The position numbers and the translations under genes are program-made. From NCBI GenBank assembly GCA_938030645.1, contig CALHHQ010000176.1:1-5469 (forward strand): a DNA stretch of 5,469 nt, in the 5' to 3' direction. A model generated the notes under the pieces. That model was given only the letters and a program-made list of their open reading frames with translations, was not told the DNA's origin and ran no database searches. Every line of letters starts with the position of its first letter. Position 1 is the first letter of the stretch. Source of the DNA: an uncultured Rhizobiaceae group bacterium (GTDB taxonomy: Bacteria > Pseudomonadota > Alphaproteobacteria > Rhizobiales > Rhizobiaceae). Shown here piece after piece: positions 1 through 5,469 of this stretch.

Positions 1-600
1 GCACTTGCTCCGATTACCTTTGGCACATGCGAACATATGTTGTTTGACAACGCACTGCTGAAACCGTCGGAAACCATTCTCATTCAGGCTGGCGGATCTG
101 GTATTGGCACCGCCGCCATTCAGTTGGCAAAATCTATTGGGTGTCGTGTGATCACCACGGTTGGAAGCGATGATAAAATCGAACCCGCCAAAGCTCTAGG
201 TGCAGACCACGTCATCAACTATCGTGAGGACCGTTTCGAAGGCAAAGTACGCAAGCTAACCAAGAAAGAAGGCGTAGACGTTGTTTTTGAACATGTGGGC
301 AAAGAGACGTGGGCTGGATCCATGCTTTGCATGAAACGCGGCGGACGTCTCGTAACCTGTGGCTCTACAAGTGGCGTGTCTGCCGAAACCAACCTCATGA
401 TGTTGTTCCAACGCCAATTGCGTTTGATCGGCTCTTTCGGGTGCCGAAAACAAAACATGATCGACTCCATGGACAAAATGGCTGCTGGCCATGTGAAGCC
501 TGTGGTCGATACTGAAATCAAATTTGGCGATATGGCGACTGCTTTGGAACGAATGGAAAGCCGCAAAGTGTTCGGCAAAATCATCATGCGTATGAGTTAA
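1..600 (+). CDS. Zinc-binding-type medium-chain dehydrogenase (AdhXL-like), 5'-truncated
   Basis: The reading frame is open from base 1, so the start lies upstream; 199 residues, roughly the C-terminal 60% of an MDR-family protein of usual length about 330-345, are visible. Visible residues 30-36 (AGGSGIG) are the glycine-rich NAD(P)-binding loop of the Rossmann fold. They are followed by the family's typical run of a GSDDK loop, LGADHVINYRED, a GVDVVFEHVG segment and a RGGRLVTCG strand. The C-terminus (KVFGKIIMRM) is the usual closing strand of the quinone oxidoreductase/zinc-type alcohol dehydrogenase group. The gene directly downstream is lpxXL-like, 3 nt away. That pairing matches the alcohol dehydrogenase gene of the rhizobial acpXL-lpxXL cluster for the very-long-chain lipid A fatty acid, where its exact reaction is not firmly established. 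Family assignment is secure; the role in lipid A acyl synthesis is inferred from context. The N-terminal catalytic domain and zinc ligands are outside the window. Confidence 0.85.
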   Translation, partial: ALAPITFGTCEHMLFDNALLKPSETILIQAGGSGIGTAAIQLAKSIGCRVITTVGSDDKIEPAKALGADHVINYREDRFEGKVRKLTKKEGVDVVFEHVGKETWAGSMLCMKRGGRLVTCGSTSGVSAETNLMMLFQRQLRLIGSFGCRKQNMIDSMDKMAAGHVKPVVDTEIKFGDMATALERMESRKVFGKIIMRMS

Positions 601-603
601 CTC

Positions 604-1569
604 TTGGCGAAGCTATACCGCAATCCCATCGTTGAACGACAATTGTTGCGCTTGAAATCCGCGTGGGATTGGATCGTAGCCAAACTCATTGGCCTGCTTC
701 TTCATTGGGCAAAACGCCTGCCTGCGAAGAAATCGACAAACGCTGCTGAAAAGGTCGGGCGATTTCTCGCTCCATATTTGCCACGCAGTAAAATGGCTCG
801 CCACAATCTTGAACGCGCGTTTCCAGAAAAATCGAAATCTGAAATCGATGAACTTTTACGTGGCGTTTGGGGCAATGTGGGCCGCACCATGGCCGAGTAT
901 GTTCTTCTCGATAAATTGTTCGACTTTGATGTGAACAACCCTGACGCTGGCAATGTGGAAGTGGTGGGCATCGACAATTTCGTGAAGCTCCGCGAAAGCC
1001 AAAAGCCAGTTATTATCTTCACAGCCCATACCGGCAATTGGGAAATCTTGCCTGTTGCTGCATCAACCTACAACCTCAATGTAACAGCGCTATTTCGCCC
1101 ACCCAACAATCCGTATCTCGCAAAGCGGGTGTTGAAAGCAAGACGCACAGACAATGGTGATCTCGTGCCATCACGCGCTGGAGCTGCGTGGGCGCTGGTG
1201 CGTGTTCTGGAAGAAAACGGTGCAATCGGTTTGCTTGCTGATCAGGCTTTCACGCGTGGCCCACGCGTTGAGTTTTTAGGCAGAGAGGCAACGGCCAACC
1301 CCTTGGCGGCAAAACTAGCGCGCCAGTTCGACTGCGACATTCACCCTGCCCGCTGCATCAGGCTTCCCAATGGCCGTTTCAGGCTTGAGTTGCACGATTC
1401 TATTGAAGTTTCGCGCGACAGCGACGGAAATTTAGATGTGGTGGAAACAACCAAAACCATAAACAACATAATGGAAAGTTGGGTGCGAGAATATCCAGAA
1501 CAATGGTTGTGGTTGCACAACAGGTGGAAAATAAAATCAGAAGAACGAGCAAAGTGGAAAACCACATAA
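604..1569 (+). CDS. lpxXL: Lipid A very-long-chain acyltransferase LpxXL (LpxL/HtrB family)
   Basis: A 321-residue inner-membrane acyltransferase of the LpxL/HtrB family, expected to move an acyl group from an acyl carrier protein onto a lipid A precursor. In rhizobia LpxXL uses AcpXL carrying 27-hydroxyoctacosanoate. Seen: an N-terminal amphipathic/hydrophobic stretch (about 20-38); the HX4(D/E) active-site motif as H142-TGNW-E147; FRPPNNP at 164-170; LADQ at 211-214; and the C-terminal PEQWLWLHNRWK block at 298-309, all family hallmarks. The start is TTG at 604. An in-frame stop (598-600) rules out anything earlier, and the next ATG (793) would remove the first 63 residues, including the membrane anchor. 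Only a weak GAG (594-596) lies 7 nt upstream, so translation probably depends on coupling to the dehydrogenase gene, which ends 3 nt before. The position directly after an adh-type gene supports LpxXL over a generic lauroyl/myristoyl transferase, but acyl specificity cannot be read from sequence. Confidence 0.85.
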   Translation: MAKLYRNPIVERQLLRLKSAWDWIVAKLIGLLLHWAKRLPAKKSTNAAEKVGRFLAPYLPRSKMARHNLERAFPEKSKSEIDELLRGVWGNVGRTMAEYVLLDKLFDFDVNNPDAGNVEVVGIDNFVKLRESQKPVIIFTAHTGNWEILPVAASTYNLNVTALFRPPNNPYLAKRVLKARRTDNGDLVPSRAGAAWALVRVLEENGAIGLLADQAFTRGPRVEFLGREATANPLAAKLARQFDCDIHPARCIRLPNGRFRLELHDSIEVSRDSDGNLDVVETTKTINNIMESWVREYPEQWLWLHNRWKIKSEERAKWKTT

Positions 1570-1620
1570 AGTTGTATTTTTATTTTATGCAACCATTGGT
1601 AAACTAATCTGATTGTAAAA

Positions 1621-1641
1621 GAACTCCAACACTTGGAGTTC
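1621..1641 (+). promoter_or_regulatory. Perfect 9-bp inverted repeat burying the ribosome binding site
   Basis: The arms GAACTCCAA (1621-1629) and TTGGAGTTC (1633-1641) are exact reverse complements separated by a 3-nt loop. The right arm contains the GGAG Shine-Dalgarno element (1635-1638) of the ManC-like gene, whose ATG begins 3 nt after the stem. In RNA this would form a compact hairpin hiding the ribosome binding site. As DNA it is equally a 21-bp operator-like dyad. Both readings point to control of the downstream gene; neither is proven. The rest of the gap (1570-1620) is AT-rich with no convincing -35/-10 pair and no intrinsic terminator, so it is unclear whether the ManC-like gene has its own promoter or is read through from lpxXL. 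Confidence 0.6.
1635..1638 (+). promoter_or_regulatory. Shine-Dalgarno (GGAG) of the ManC-like gene
   Basis: GGAG sits 6 nt before ATG 1645, near-ideal spacing. This decides the start: a TTG at 1633 in the same frame overlaps the GGAG itself and would have no ribosome binding site of its own. Confidence 0.7.
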
Positions 1642-1644
1642 CTC

Positions 1645-3063
1645 ATGTCATCTGAAACCGAAAATTTTACAGATTCCCTTGTTCCCATCGTGCTGGCAGG
1701 CAGCAGCAACCTGAATGAATGGCCGCGCTCTCGCGTGTTAGATCCCATTCAGTTTCAACGCAGCAAGCGTGAACAGTCTGCATTTCAGATTTCACTTCTG
1801 TGCGCAGCTTCACTTCCCAATGCCAAACCACCGCTCATATTTGTCGCCCCAAACCAATTGAAAAAGGCAAAAAAACAGGCTGAACAAGTTGGATTGGTCT
1901 CAAACTGTCAATTCATTGTGGAGCCCATCGAGCGCGGGAATTGGAACGCAGCAGTGTTTGCAAGTCTAATGCTTGCCCGCTCAAATCCAAGTCAAATGAT
2001 GATTTTTATGGATGCTGCGCGTCCACCACAAACCGTTGGTGCTCTCGCAAAAACCTACCAGCAAATTCGTGAGAACATGCCAGAAAAACAAATGGTCATG
2101 TTGGGTTCGCCATATGTGCCTACACTGCACAGCAAGCGAAACTTGGCGGAACGTTGTGGTCGATCCGTGATCAATTCACTTCTACAAGTTAGGGCGCATA
2201 GCAAAGACACGGCTGCATCAACTCCATCAAAGGACCTGTATGCAATTGGCTCCACATTCTTAGCATGTCCGACGCATATCTTGGCCATTGCAAAGTTGGG
2301 TGATCCAGAGGCCCTGCAAACCGTAGATACAGCTTTGCAACAATCAAATGATATGAATGAAGCATTCTGGATCAATCTGAATATGTGGTCGGCATTGGAA
2401 GTAAAACACACCACAGACGAGTTGATACACCACACAGATCAATTCCTTCTGCGTCCTACAGATATACTGACACCAAAGCGTGAAACTGCCTCCGCACGAA
2501 ATTTCGTAAACGACAGCATCAATTGTAGCGTGAACAACACTGGGCATGTCGTCGCGATGATCGGTTGTTCCAATATACGTGTCACATCAACGCGGGATGC
2601 AACGCTCATTCAATCCATGGAGACGGATGTAGACATGGAAACGCTGACCAATGACATGCGCGAGGCCCAGTGTTTGGAATTGTTTCATTCCCCTATTCGC
2701 CATCTTTCTTGGGGAACGGAAACATTGCTCGAGCAGAGCCATCAATCACAAGTCTATAAAATAGAGTTGCACCCAGGCGCTTCGATTCCTGAACATTTTC
2801 ACGCTCATCGCAAAGAAAATTGGCAAGTCTTGTCGGGGCTCGGCAAGGCAACCATTTCCGGTGTGACCCATCACATCACCACGGGTTGGACGTACAACAT
2901 CGATAAGACCACGCTTCATTCGTGCATAAGCTCAAAAGACAGGCCGTTGGTAATTTTAGAAACGCGCATTGGTGATTTTCTGCACGAAGATGATTTGGTT
3001 CACACCCAAGTCAAAAACAAACGTTCTTACTCTGCAGGTACCAAAGCTTCCTCACCACCGTAA
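1645..3063 (+). CDS. ManC/AlgA-like protein: degenerate guanylyltransferase domain plus intact mannose-6-phosphate isomerase-type cupin
   Basis: A 472-residue protein with the length and domain order of bifunctional mannose-1-phosphate guanylyltransferase/mannose-6-phosphate isomerase, which supplies GDP-mannose for envelope polysaccharides. The N-terminal strand VPIVLAG (13-19) and WPRSR (26-30) align with the family start. However, the GGSGTRLWP signature reads GSSNLNEWP (19-27), PKQF reads PIQF (34-37), the LPADH metal/nucleotide motif appears as FMDAA (121-125), and the FVEKP block is unrecognisable. The C-terminal domain (about 350-460) is well kept. G378-X5-H384-X-H386-X4-E391-X6-G398 matches cupin motif 1 exactly, H425 provides the motif 2 histidine, and the HEDDLV segment (447-452) matches the family's GEDDI ending. 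By inspection the transferase half is probably inactive. The cupin could still be an isomerase, or a sugar-sensing or scaffolding module. The frame is open throughout with a good ribosome binding site, which argues against a decaying pseudogene. The 3' end overlaps the convergent anchor gene by 37 bp. Confidence 0.7.
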   Translation: MSSETENFTDSLVPIVLAGSSNLNEWPRSRVLDPIQFQRSKREQSAFQISLLCAASLPNAKPPLIFVAPNQLKKAKKQAEQVGLVSNCQFIVEPIERGNWNAAVFASLMLARSNPSQMMIFMDAARPPQTVGALAKTYQQIRENMPEKQMVMLGSPYVPTLHSKRNLAERCGRSVINSLLQVRAHSKDTAASTPSKDLYAIGSTFLACPTHILAIAKLGDPEALQTVDTALQQSNDMNEAFWINLNMWSALEVKHTTDELIHHTDQFLLRPTDILTPKRETASARNFVNDSINCSVNNTGHVVAMIGCSNIRVTSTRDATLIQSMETDVDMETLTNDMREAQCLELFHSPIRHLSWGTETLLEQSHQSQVYKIELHPGASIPEHFHAHRKENWQVLSGLGKATISGVTHHITTGWTYNIDKTTLHSCISSKDRPLVILETRIGDFLHEDDLVHTQVKNKRSYSAGTKASSPP

Positions 3064-3977
3064 TAAAGGCCAACTGCGTGTTTCGCGACGGCAAAGAACA
3101 ACCAGCGCTCCACAAACAATCCAGCCATTAAACTGATTGTTGCCAAAACCTGAAGGAATCCCGCCAAGCCACTGCCAACAAGCAAAGACAATAAGAGAAG
3201 AACGATGGGCAATGCGACGCCGAGCGCAACCTCAATCCACCCCATCTTGTTCAAATGCTTGCGAGCAACGCGAAACGCCATTTCGTTGGTGAGATAATTG
3301 CCCATGGCGTGAGGACGTTCCAGCAAACGAACTTTACCAATATTACCAAGCCCAGTTGCGCTCTCCATCGTGGAAGCGCCATAGCCCGCAGCGAGTGCAT
3401 TCTTGGCCCAGAAATATTTTATCAGCCAAGCCACCACCAAAAAGACTAGCGCCAGATAAACCCACACGTTGTTGGAATCACTGCCCGCTTCACGCCCGAA
3501 AAATGCAAGGTAGATAAAAGTTCCAGAGGTGACTGAGAACGCCAAATAGCATGCCGGGGTCCAATTGGTGTGCCATTGTGGAATGGTCCGCAAGGATGCG
3601 TAGATCATCGCTGTGCAATAAACGGTTATCATACACATGATCGCGCCAATATAGCCTAGAGCGAGATTGAAACTGTCAGCAAAGATACTCATCGCTGCAA
3701 GCAAAGTCAGCGGTATGAACGTTAAAATTGCCATCACACCTTCGCGCGACAACCAGCTTGAACGCCATTGAGAGAGAGCTCGCCAAGCGCGTTGCGGGTT
3801 GCCAAGGTGCAATGTGGACGACAGCAATCCGCCGGCAATCATAGCAAGAGCGACAAACCAACCTATCTTGGTGGAGAGTGCTCCGGGATTGCCATGGCCC
3901 AAAGCCAAAACGAATGCGAGGCCGTAACCAGCGCCAGAAAAAGTTGTGAATGCGATAACAGAAAGAGCGGGATGCAT
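3027..3977 (-). CDS. soeC: DmsC-family membrane anchor of a molybdoenzyme (SoeC-like)
   Basis: A 316-residue integral membrane protein of the DmsC family, the quinone-reactive anchor of complex iron-sulfur molybdoenzymes. About eight hydrophobic helices can be placed near residues 4-26, 38-57, 80-99, 103-128, 141-160, 170-189, 248-268 and 273-298. The segment 57-80 (HLGNPQRAWRALSQW followed by SSWLSREG) is a family hallmark between helices 2 and 3. It should pass electrons between the ferredoxin subunit and the quinone pool. ATG 3977 overlaps the soeB stop by one base (TAATG), and AAAGGAG (3985-3991) lies 7 nt upstream, so the start is firm. The gene order molybdo subunit, ferredoxin subunit, anchor matches SoeABC sulfite dehydrogenase. 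A DMSO/polysulfide-reductase-type role is the alternative, since the anchor alone does not discriminate. The gene ends within the 3' end of the convergent ManC-like gene. Confidence 0.85.
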   Translation of the reverse strand: MHPALSVIAFTTFSGAGYGLAFVLALGHGNPGALSTKIGWFVALAMIAGGLLSSTLHLGNPQRAWRALSQWRSSWLSREGVMAILTFIPLTLLAAMSIFADSFNLALGYIGAIMCMITVYCTAMIYASLRTIPQWHTNWTPACYLAFSVTSGTFIYLAFFGREAGSDSNNVWVYLALVFLVVAWLIKYFWAKNALAAGYGASTMESATGLGNIGKVRLLERPHAMGNYLTNEMAFRVARKHLNKMGWIEVALGVALPIVLLLLSLLVGSGLAGFLQVLATISLMAGLFVERWLFFAVAKHAVGLYYGGEEALVPAE

Positions 3978-4792
3978 TAGTTTGCTCCTTTAGATCGGGT
4001 AGAACCTGAAAGCGCACGGTCGATCCAACCGAGCACACCGCCAGCATCATCCGTGGTTTCGACCGGAGCAGCGAAGGCAGAATTTACACCAAGATCAGTT
4101 CTTGCCCGTGGCGGCAGATATTTATTCACTGGCTTGTTGCCTTGTTCAGGCATCAAGTCGAAGCCACCGCGTTCTTTGACAAGAACGGAAACATTGGACT
4201 CTGGATCTGCAAAATCGCCGAAGTGACGCGCACCAGCCGGGCACGTGCGAACACACGCAGGCTGACGATCAATTTCTTCCATTTCTTCGTTATAGATGCG
4301 GTCAACGCACAGTGTGCATTTCTTCATCACACCTTCGGCCTGGTCCATTTCACGAGCGCCGTAGGCACAAGACCATGCACACAGGCCACAGCCAATGCAC
4401 TTATCTTCGTCAACAAGAACGATGCCGTCTTCTTCACGCTTGTAAGAAGCACCCGTTGGGCAAACCGTGACGCACGGAGCATCTTCGCAATGAAGGCATG
4501 ATTTCGGAAAGTGAACCACACGCGCTTCACCAGCCGTACCAATCACCTCACCAACACCCTGCCCTTTGGGCTTGGATTGATGCGCCATCGGTGTGACTTC
4601 AAATGTGTGGATACGGTTCAGCCAAGAGCCTACAGGATTGGCACCGTAAGGGTCTTGGTCGGACAACGCCGTGCCGTAGCCAGACGTGTTCCACTCTTTA
4701 CAGTTGATCACACAGGCATGGCAGCCAACGCAGGTATCGAGATCGATAACAAGGCCGAGTTTTTTCTGTGTCGAAGCGGGAAGAGTTGTCAT
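3977..4792 (-). CDS. soeB: Four-cluster [4Fe-4S] ferredoxin subunit (SoeB-like)
   Basis: A 271-residue electron-transfer subunit of the DmsB/SoeB type, linking the molybdenum active site to the membrane anchor. All sixteen ligand cysteines for four [4Fe-4S] clusters are present: C21/24/27/31, C99/102/107/111, C132/135/138/142 and C159/162/180/184. The CVGCHACVINCKEWN start, CLHCEDAPCVTVCPTGAS and KCTLCVDRIYNE blocks are very close in style to alphaproteobacterial SoeB. There is no signal peptide, consistent with a cytoplasmic-side subunit. ATG 4792 is chosen because it forms a 4-nt ATGA overlap with the soeA stop and has GGAG 8 nt upstream. A GTG at 4801 would add three residues but overlaps that GGAG. 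Two stretches look like additions to the core: a Gly/Lys-rich linker around 69-90, before the second cluster motif, and a cysteine-free tail from about 231 to 271. Reaction assignment to sulfite oxidation is by family resemblance and gene order. Confidence 0.88.
   Translation of the reverse strand: MTTLPASTQKKLGLVIDLDTCVGCHACVINCKEWNTSGYGTALSDQDPYGANPVGSWLNRIHTFEVTPMAHQSKPKGQGVGEVIGTAGEARVVHFPKSCLHCEDAPCVTVCPTGASYKREEDGIVLVDEDKCIGCGLCAWSCAYGAREMDQAEGVMKKCTLCVDRIYNEEMEEIDRQPACVRTCPAGARHFGDFADPESNVSVLVKERGGFDLMPEQGNKPVNKYLPPRARTDLGVNSAFAAPVETTDDAGGVLGWIDRALSGSTRSKGAN
3985..3991 (-). promoter_or_regulatory. Shine-Dalgarno (AAAGGAG) of the anchor subunit gene
   Basis: On the minus strand this reads AAAGGAG, 7 nt before ATG 3977, and lies inside the last codons of soeB. 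It is a strong site, showing that soeC can initiate on its own as well as by coupling to the soeB stop. Confidence 0.75.
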
Positions 4793-5469
4793 TTTGTCCA
4801 CTCCAGTCCGTAGCGTATTTGTTTTTCTGATGCTTTGTCGCGCTTTTGTTCACCCAAGACAGGCAGGCTGACTTCGTCGCCAGCCTCAGCTTTTTCGATG
4901 TTGACGCGAAGGTCATACCAAGCGGCTTGCCCTGTGACAGGATCAGAATTTGCCCAACGGTATCCGTCACCTTTTGGCGGCAACAACTCGTTGATCAAAT
5001 GGTTCAGCAAAAAGCCTTTCGTGGATTCAGGAGCGTCTTTATCAAGCTCCCAAGCTCCGCGGCGTTTGCCGATCGCGTTCCACGTCCACATGGTTTTGTC
5101 GTTCACAGCTTCCATGCGGGCAATTTCGACCTTGATCTTACCATGCCAAGACGACACCCAAGCCCAATCGCCGTCTTTCAATCCTTTTTCGTCGCAAATT
5201 GCGCCAGGCACATAAAGCGGGTTCTTGGTATGGATTTGACGCAACCAAGCATTCTGAGAACCCCATGAATGATACATAGCTGCAGGGCGTTGTGTCAGCG
5301 CATGATATGGGAACTCTTTATCTGTGCGATCACCAAGACGCTCTTCTTCAAACGGGGCATACCAAGTTGGCAATGGATTGAATGTCAGTTCCAAACGATC
5401 ACGCAATCGATCTGGCGGTTGCACATCACCATGGCCTTGAGCGGCCAAACGAAATTTCTGCATCACTTC
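4789..5469 (-). CDS. soeA: Molybdopterin oxidoreductase catalytic subunit (SoeA-like), C-terminal part only
   Basis: The frame is open to the right edge of the window, so the 5' end is missing; 226 residues are visible, perhaps a quarter of a catalytic subunit of this family. They form the C-terminal molybdopterin-dinucleotide-binding domain of the DMSO reductase superfamily. Visible residues 53-76 (FPYHALTQRPAAMYHSWGSQ and following) correspond to the cofactor-binding start of that domain. GLKDGDWAWV (86-95) is its conserved beta-barrel turn. MWTWNAIGKRRGAW (117-130) and SDPVTGQAAWYDLRV (155-169) resemble SoeA-type sulfite dehydrogenases as I recall them. The active-site molybdenum ligand, the N-terminal iron-sulfur cluster and any Tat signal lie outside the window, so substrate and cell compartment cannot be verified here. 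The gene heads the operon, and its TGA overlaps the soeB ATG by 4 nt (ATGA), indicating translational coupling. An in-frame GTG at 5466 is not a credible start, because the domain is already under way. Confidence 0.85.
   Translation of the reverse strand, partial: EVMQKFRLAAQGHGDVQPPDRLRDRLELTFNPLPTWYAPFEEERLGDRTDKEFPYHALTQRPAAMYHSWGSQNAWLRQIHTKNPLYVPGAICDEKGLKDGDWAWVSSWHGKIKVEIARMEAVNDKTMWTWNAIGKRRGAWELDKDAPESTKGFLLNHLINELLPPKGDGYRWANSDPVTGQAAWYDLRVNIEKAEAGDEVSLPVLGEQKRDKASEKQIRYGLEWTK
4801..4804 (-). promoter_or_regulatory. Shine-Dalgarno (GGAG) of the ferredoxin subunit gene
   Basis: GGAG on the minus strand, 8 nt before ATG 4792 and within the final codons of soeA. It favours ATG 4792 over the upstream in-frame GTG at 4801, whose first base is the last G of this element. 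Confidence 0.65.

Noticed and set aside
1506..1521. GTTGTG/CACAAC stem with a 4-nt loop near the end of lpxXL as a possible terminator
   Set aside because: It lies in codons for the conserved WLWLHN block and has no T-run after it, so it is explained by coding constraint.
1571..1593. GTTG...CAAC flanking a T-rich stretch after lpxXL as an intrinsic terminator
   Set aside because: Only four pairs around a long loop, and the T-rich stretch lies inside the loop instead of after a stem.
1570..1620. Promoter for the ManC-like gene in the AT-rich gap
   Set aside because: Candidate boxes such as TTGGTA (1596-1601) have no acceptable -10 partner at normal spacing, so a promoter here may exist but cannot be supported.
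1633..1647. TTG 1633 as the start of the ManC-like protein (four extra residues)
   Set aside because: It overlaps the GGAG that is correctly spaced for ATG 1645 and has no ribosome binding site of its own.
1341..1748. Minus-strand open frame of 135 codons across the end of lpxXL, the gap and the start of the ManC-like gene
   Set aside because: No recognisable domain and no clear ribosome binding site; it runs opposite conserved coding sequence and is best explained as a shadow.
4790..4801. GTG 4801 as the start of the ferredoxin subunit (three extra residues)
   Set aside because: It overlaps the GGAG serving ATG 4792, and the ATGA overlap with the upstream stop is the typical coupled arrangement.
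4846..5268. Plus-strand open frame of 140 codons opposite the molybdo subunit gene
   Set aside because: It lies antisense to a strongly conserved domain and its product has no recognisable motif.
3027..5469. Calling the right-hand operon dmsABC (DMSO reductase)
   Set aside because: The anchor family is shared, but the ferredoxin and C-terminal catalytic motifs look closer to SoeA/SoeB; kept as an alternative because the N-terminus of the catalytic subunit is not visible.

Overview
The window is about half G+C and densely coding, with five genes on two converging strands and no RNA genes, mobile elements or CRISPR. It most resembles an alphaproteobacterium of the Hyphomicrobiales (Rhizobiales), perhaps a marine lineage of moderate G+C. 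The main reason is the gene pair at the left edge: a medium-chain zinc-binding-type dehydrogenase followed at once by an LpxL/HtrB-like acyltransferase. This is the 3' end of the acpXL-fabZ-fabF-fabF-adh-lpxXL cluster, which makes and attaches the very-long-chain (C28-type) hydroxy fatty acid of rhizobial lipid A. The taxon is an inference from gene content, not a direct observation.

Left part, + strand (1-1569): the C-terminal half of the dehydrogenase (adhXL-like) and a complete lpxXL-like acyltransferase, 3 nt apart and in the same reading frame. A short AT-rich gap (1570-1644) follows. It contains a perfect 9-bp inverted repeat with a 3-nt loop that buries the Shine-Dalgarno sequence of the next gene.

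Middle, + strand (1645-3063): a 472-residue protein with the two-domain layout of bifunctional mannose-1-phosphate guanylyltransferase/mannose-6-phosphate isomerase (ManC/AlgA/CpsB type). Its nucleotidyltransferase domain has lost nearly all catalytic signatures, while its C-terminal cupin keeps a textbook metal-binding motif. It looks like a pseudoenzyme-cupin fusion and is the most unusual item here.

Right part, - strand (5469 down to 3027): a three-gene operon, read right to left. It encodes a molybdopterin oxidoreductase catalytic subunit (C-terminal part only), a 16-cysteine four-cluster ferredoxin subunit and an eight-helix DmsC/NrfD-like membrane anchor. Sequence style and order fit SoeABC, the cytoplasmic-facing sulfite:quinone oxidoreductase common in marine alphaproteobacteria and purple sulfur bacteria. 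The genes are translationally coupled (4-nt ATGA and 1-nt TAATG overlaps). The anchor gene ends inside the 3' end of the ManC-like gene, a 37-bp tail-to-tail overlap.

The left half thus concerns outer-membrane lipid A and possibly envelope sugars, and the right half respiratory sulfur oxidation. Nothing in the sequence links the two beyond the convergent overlap.
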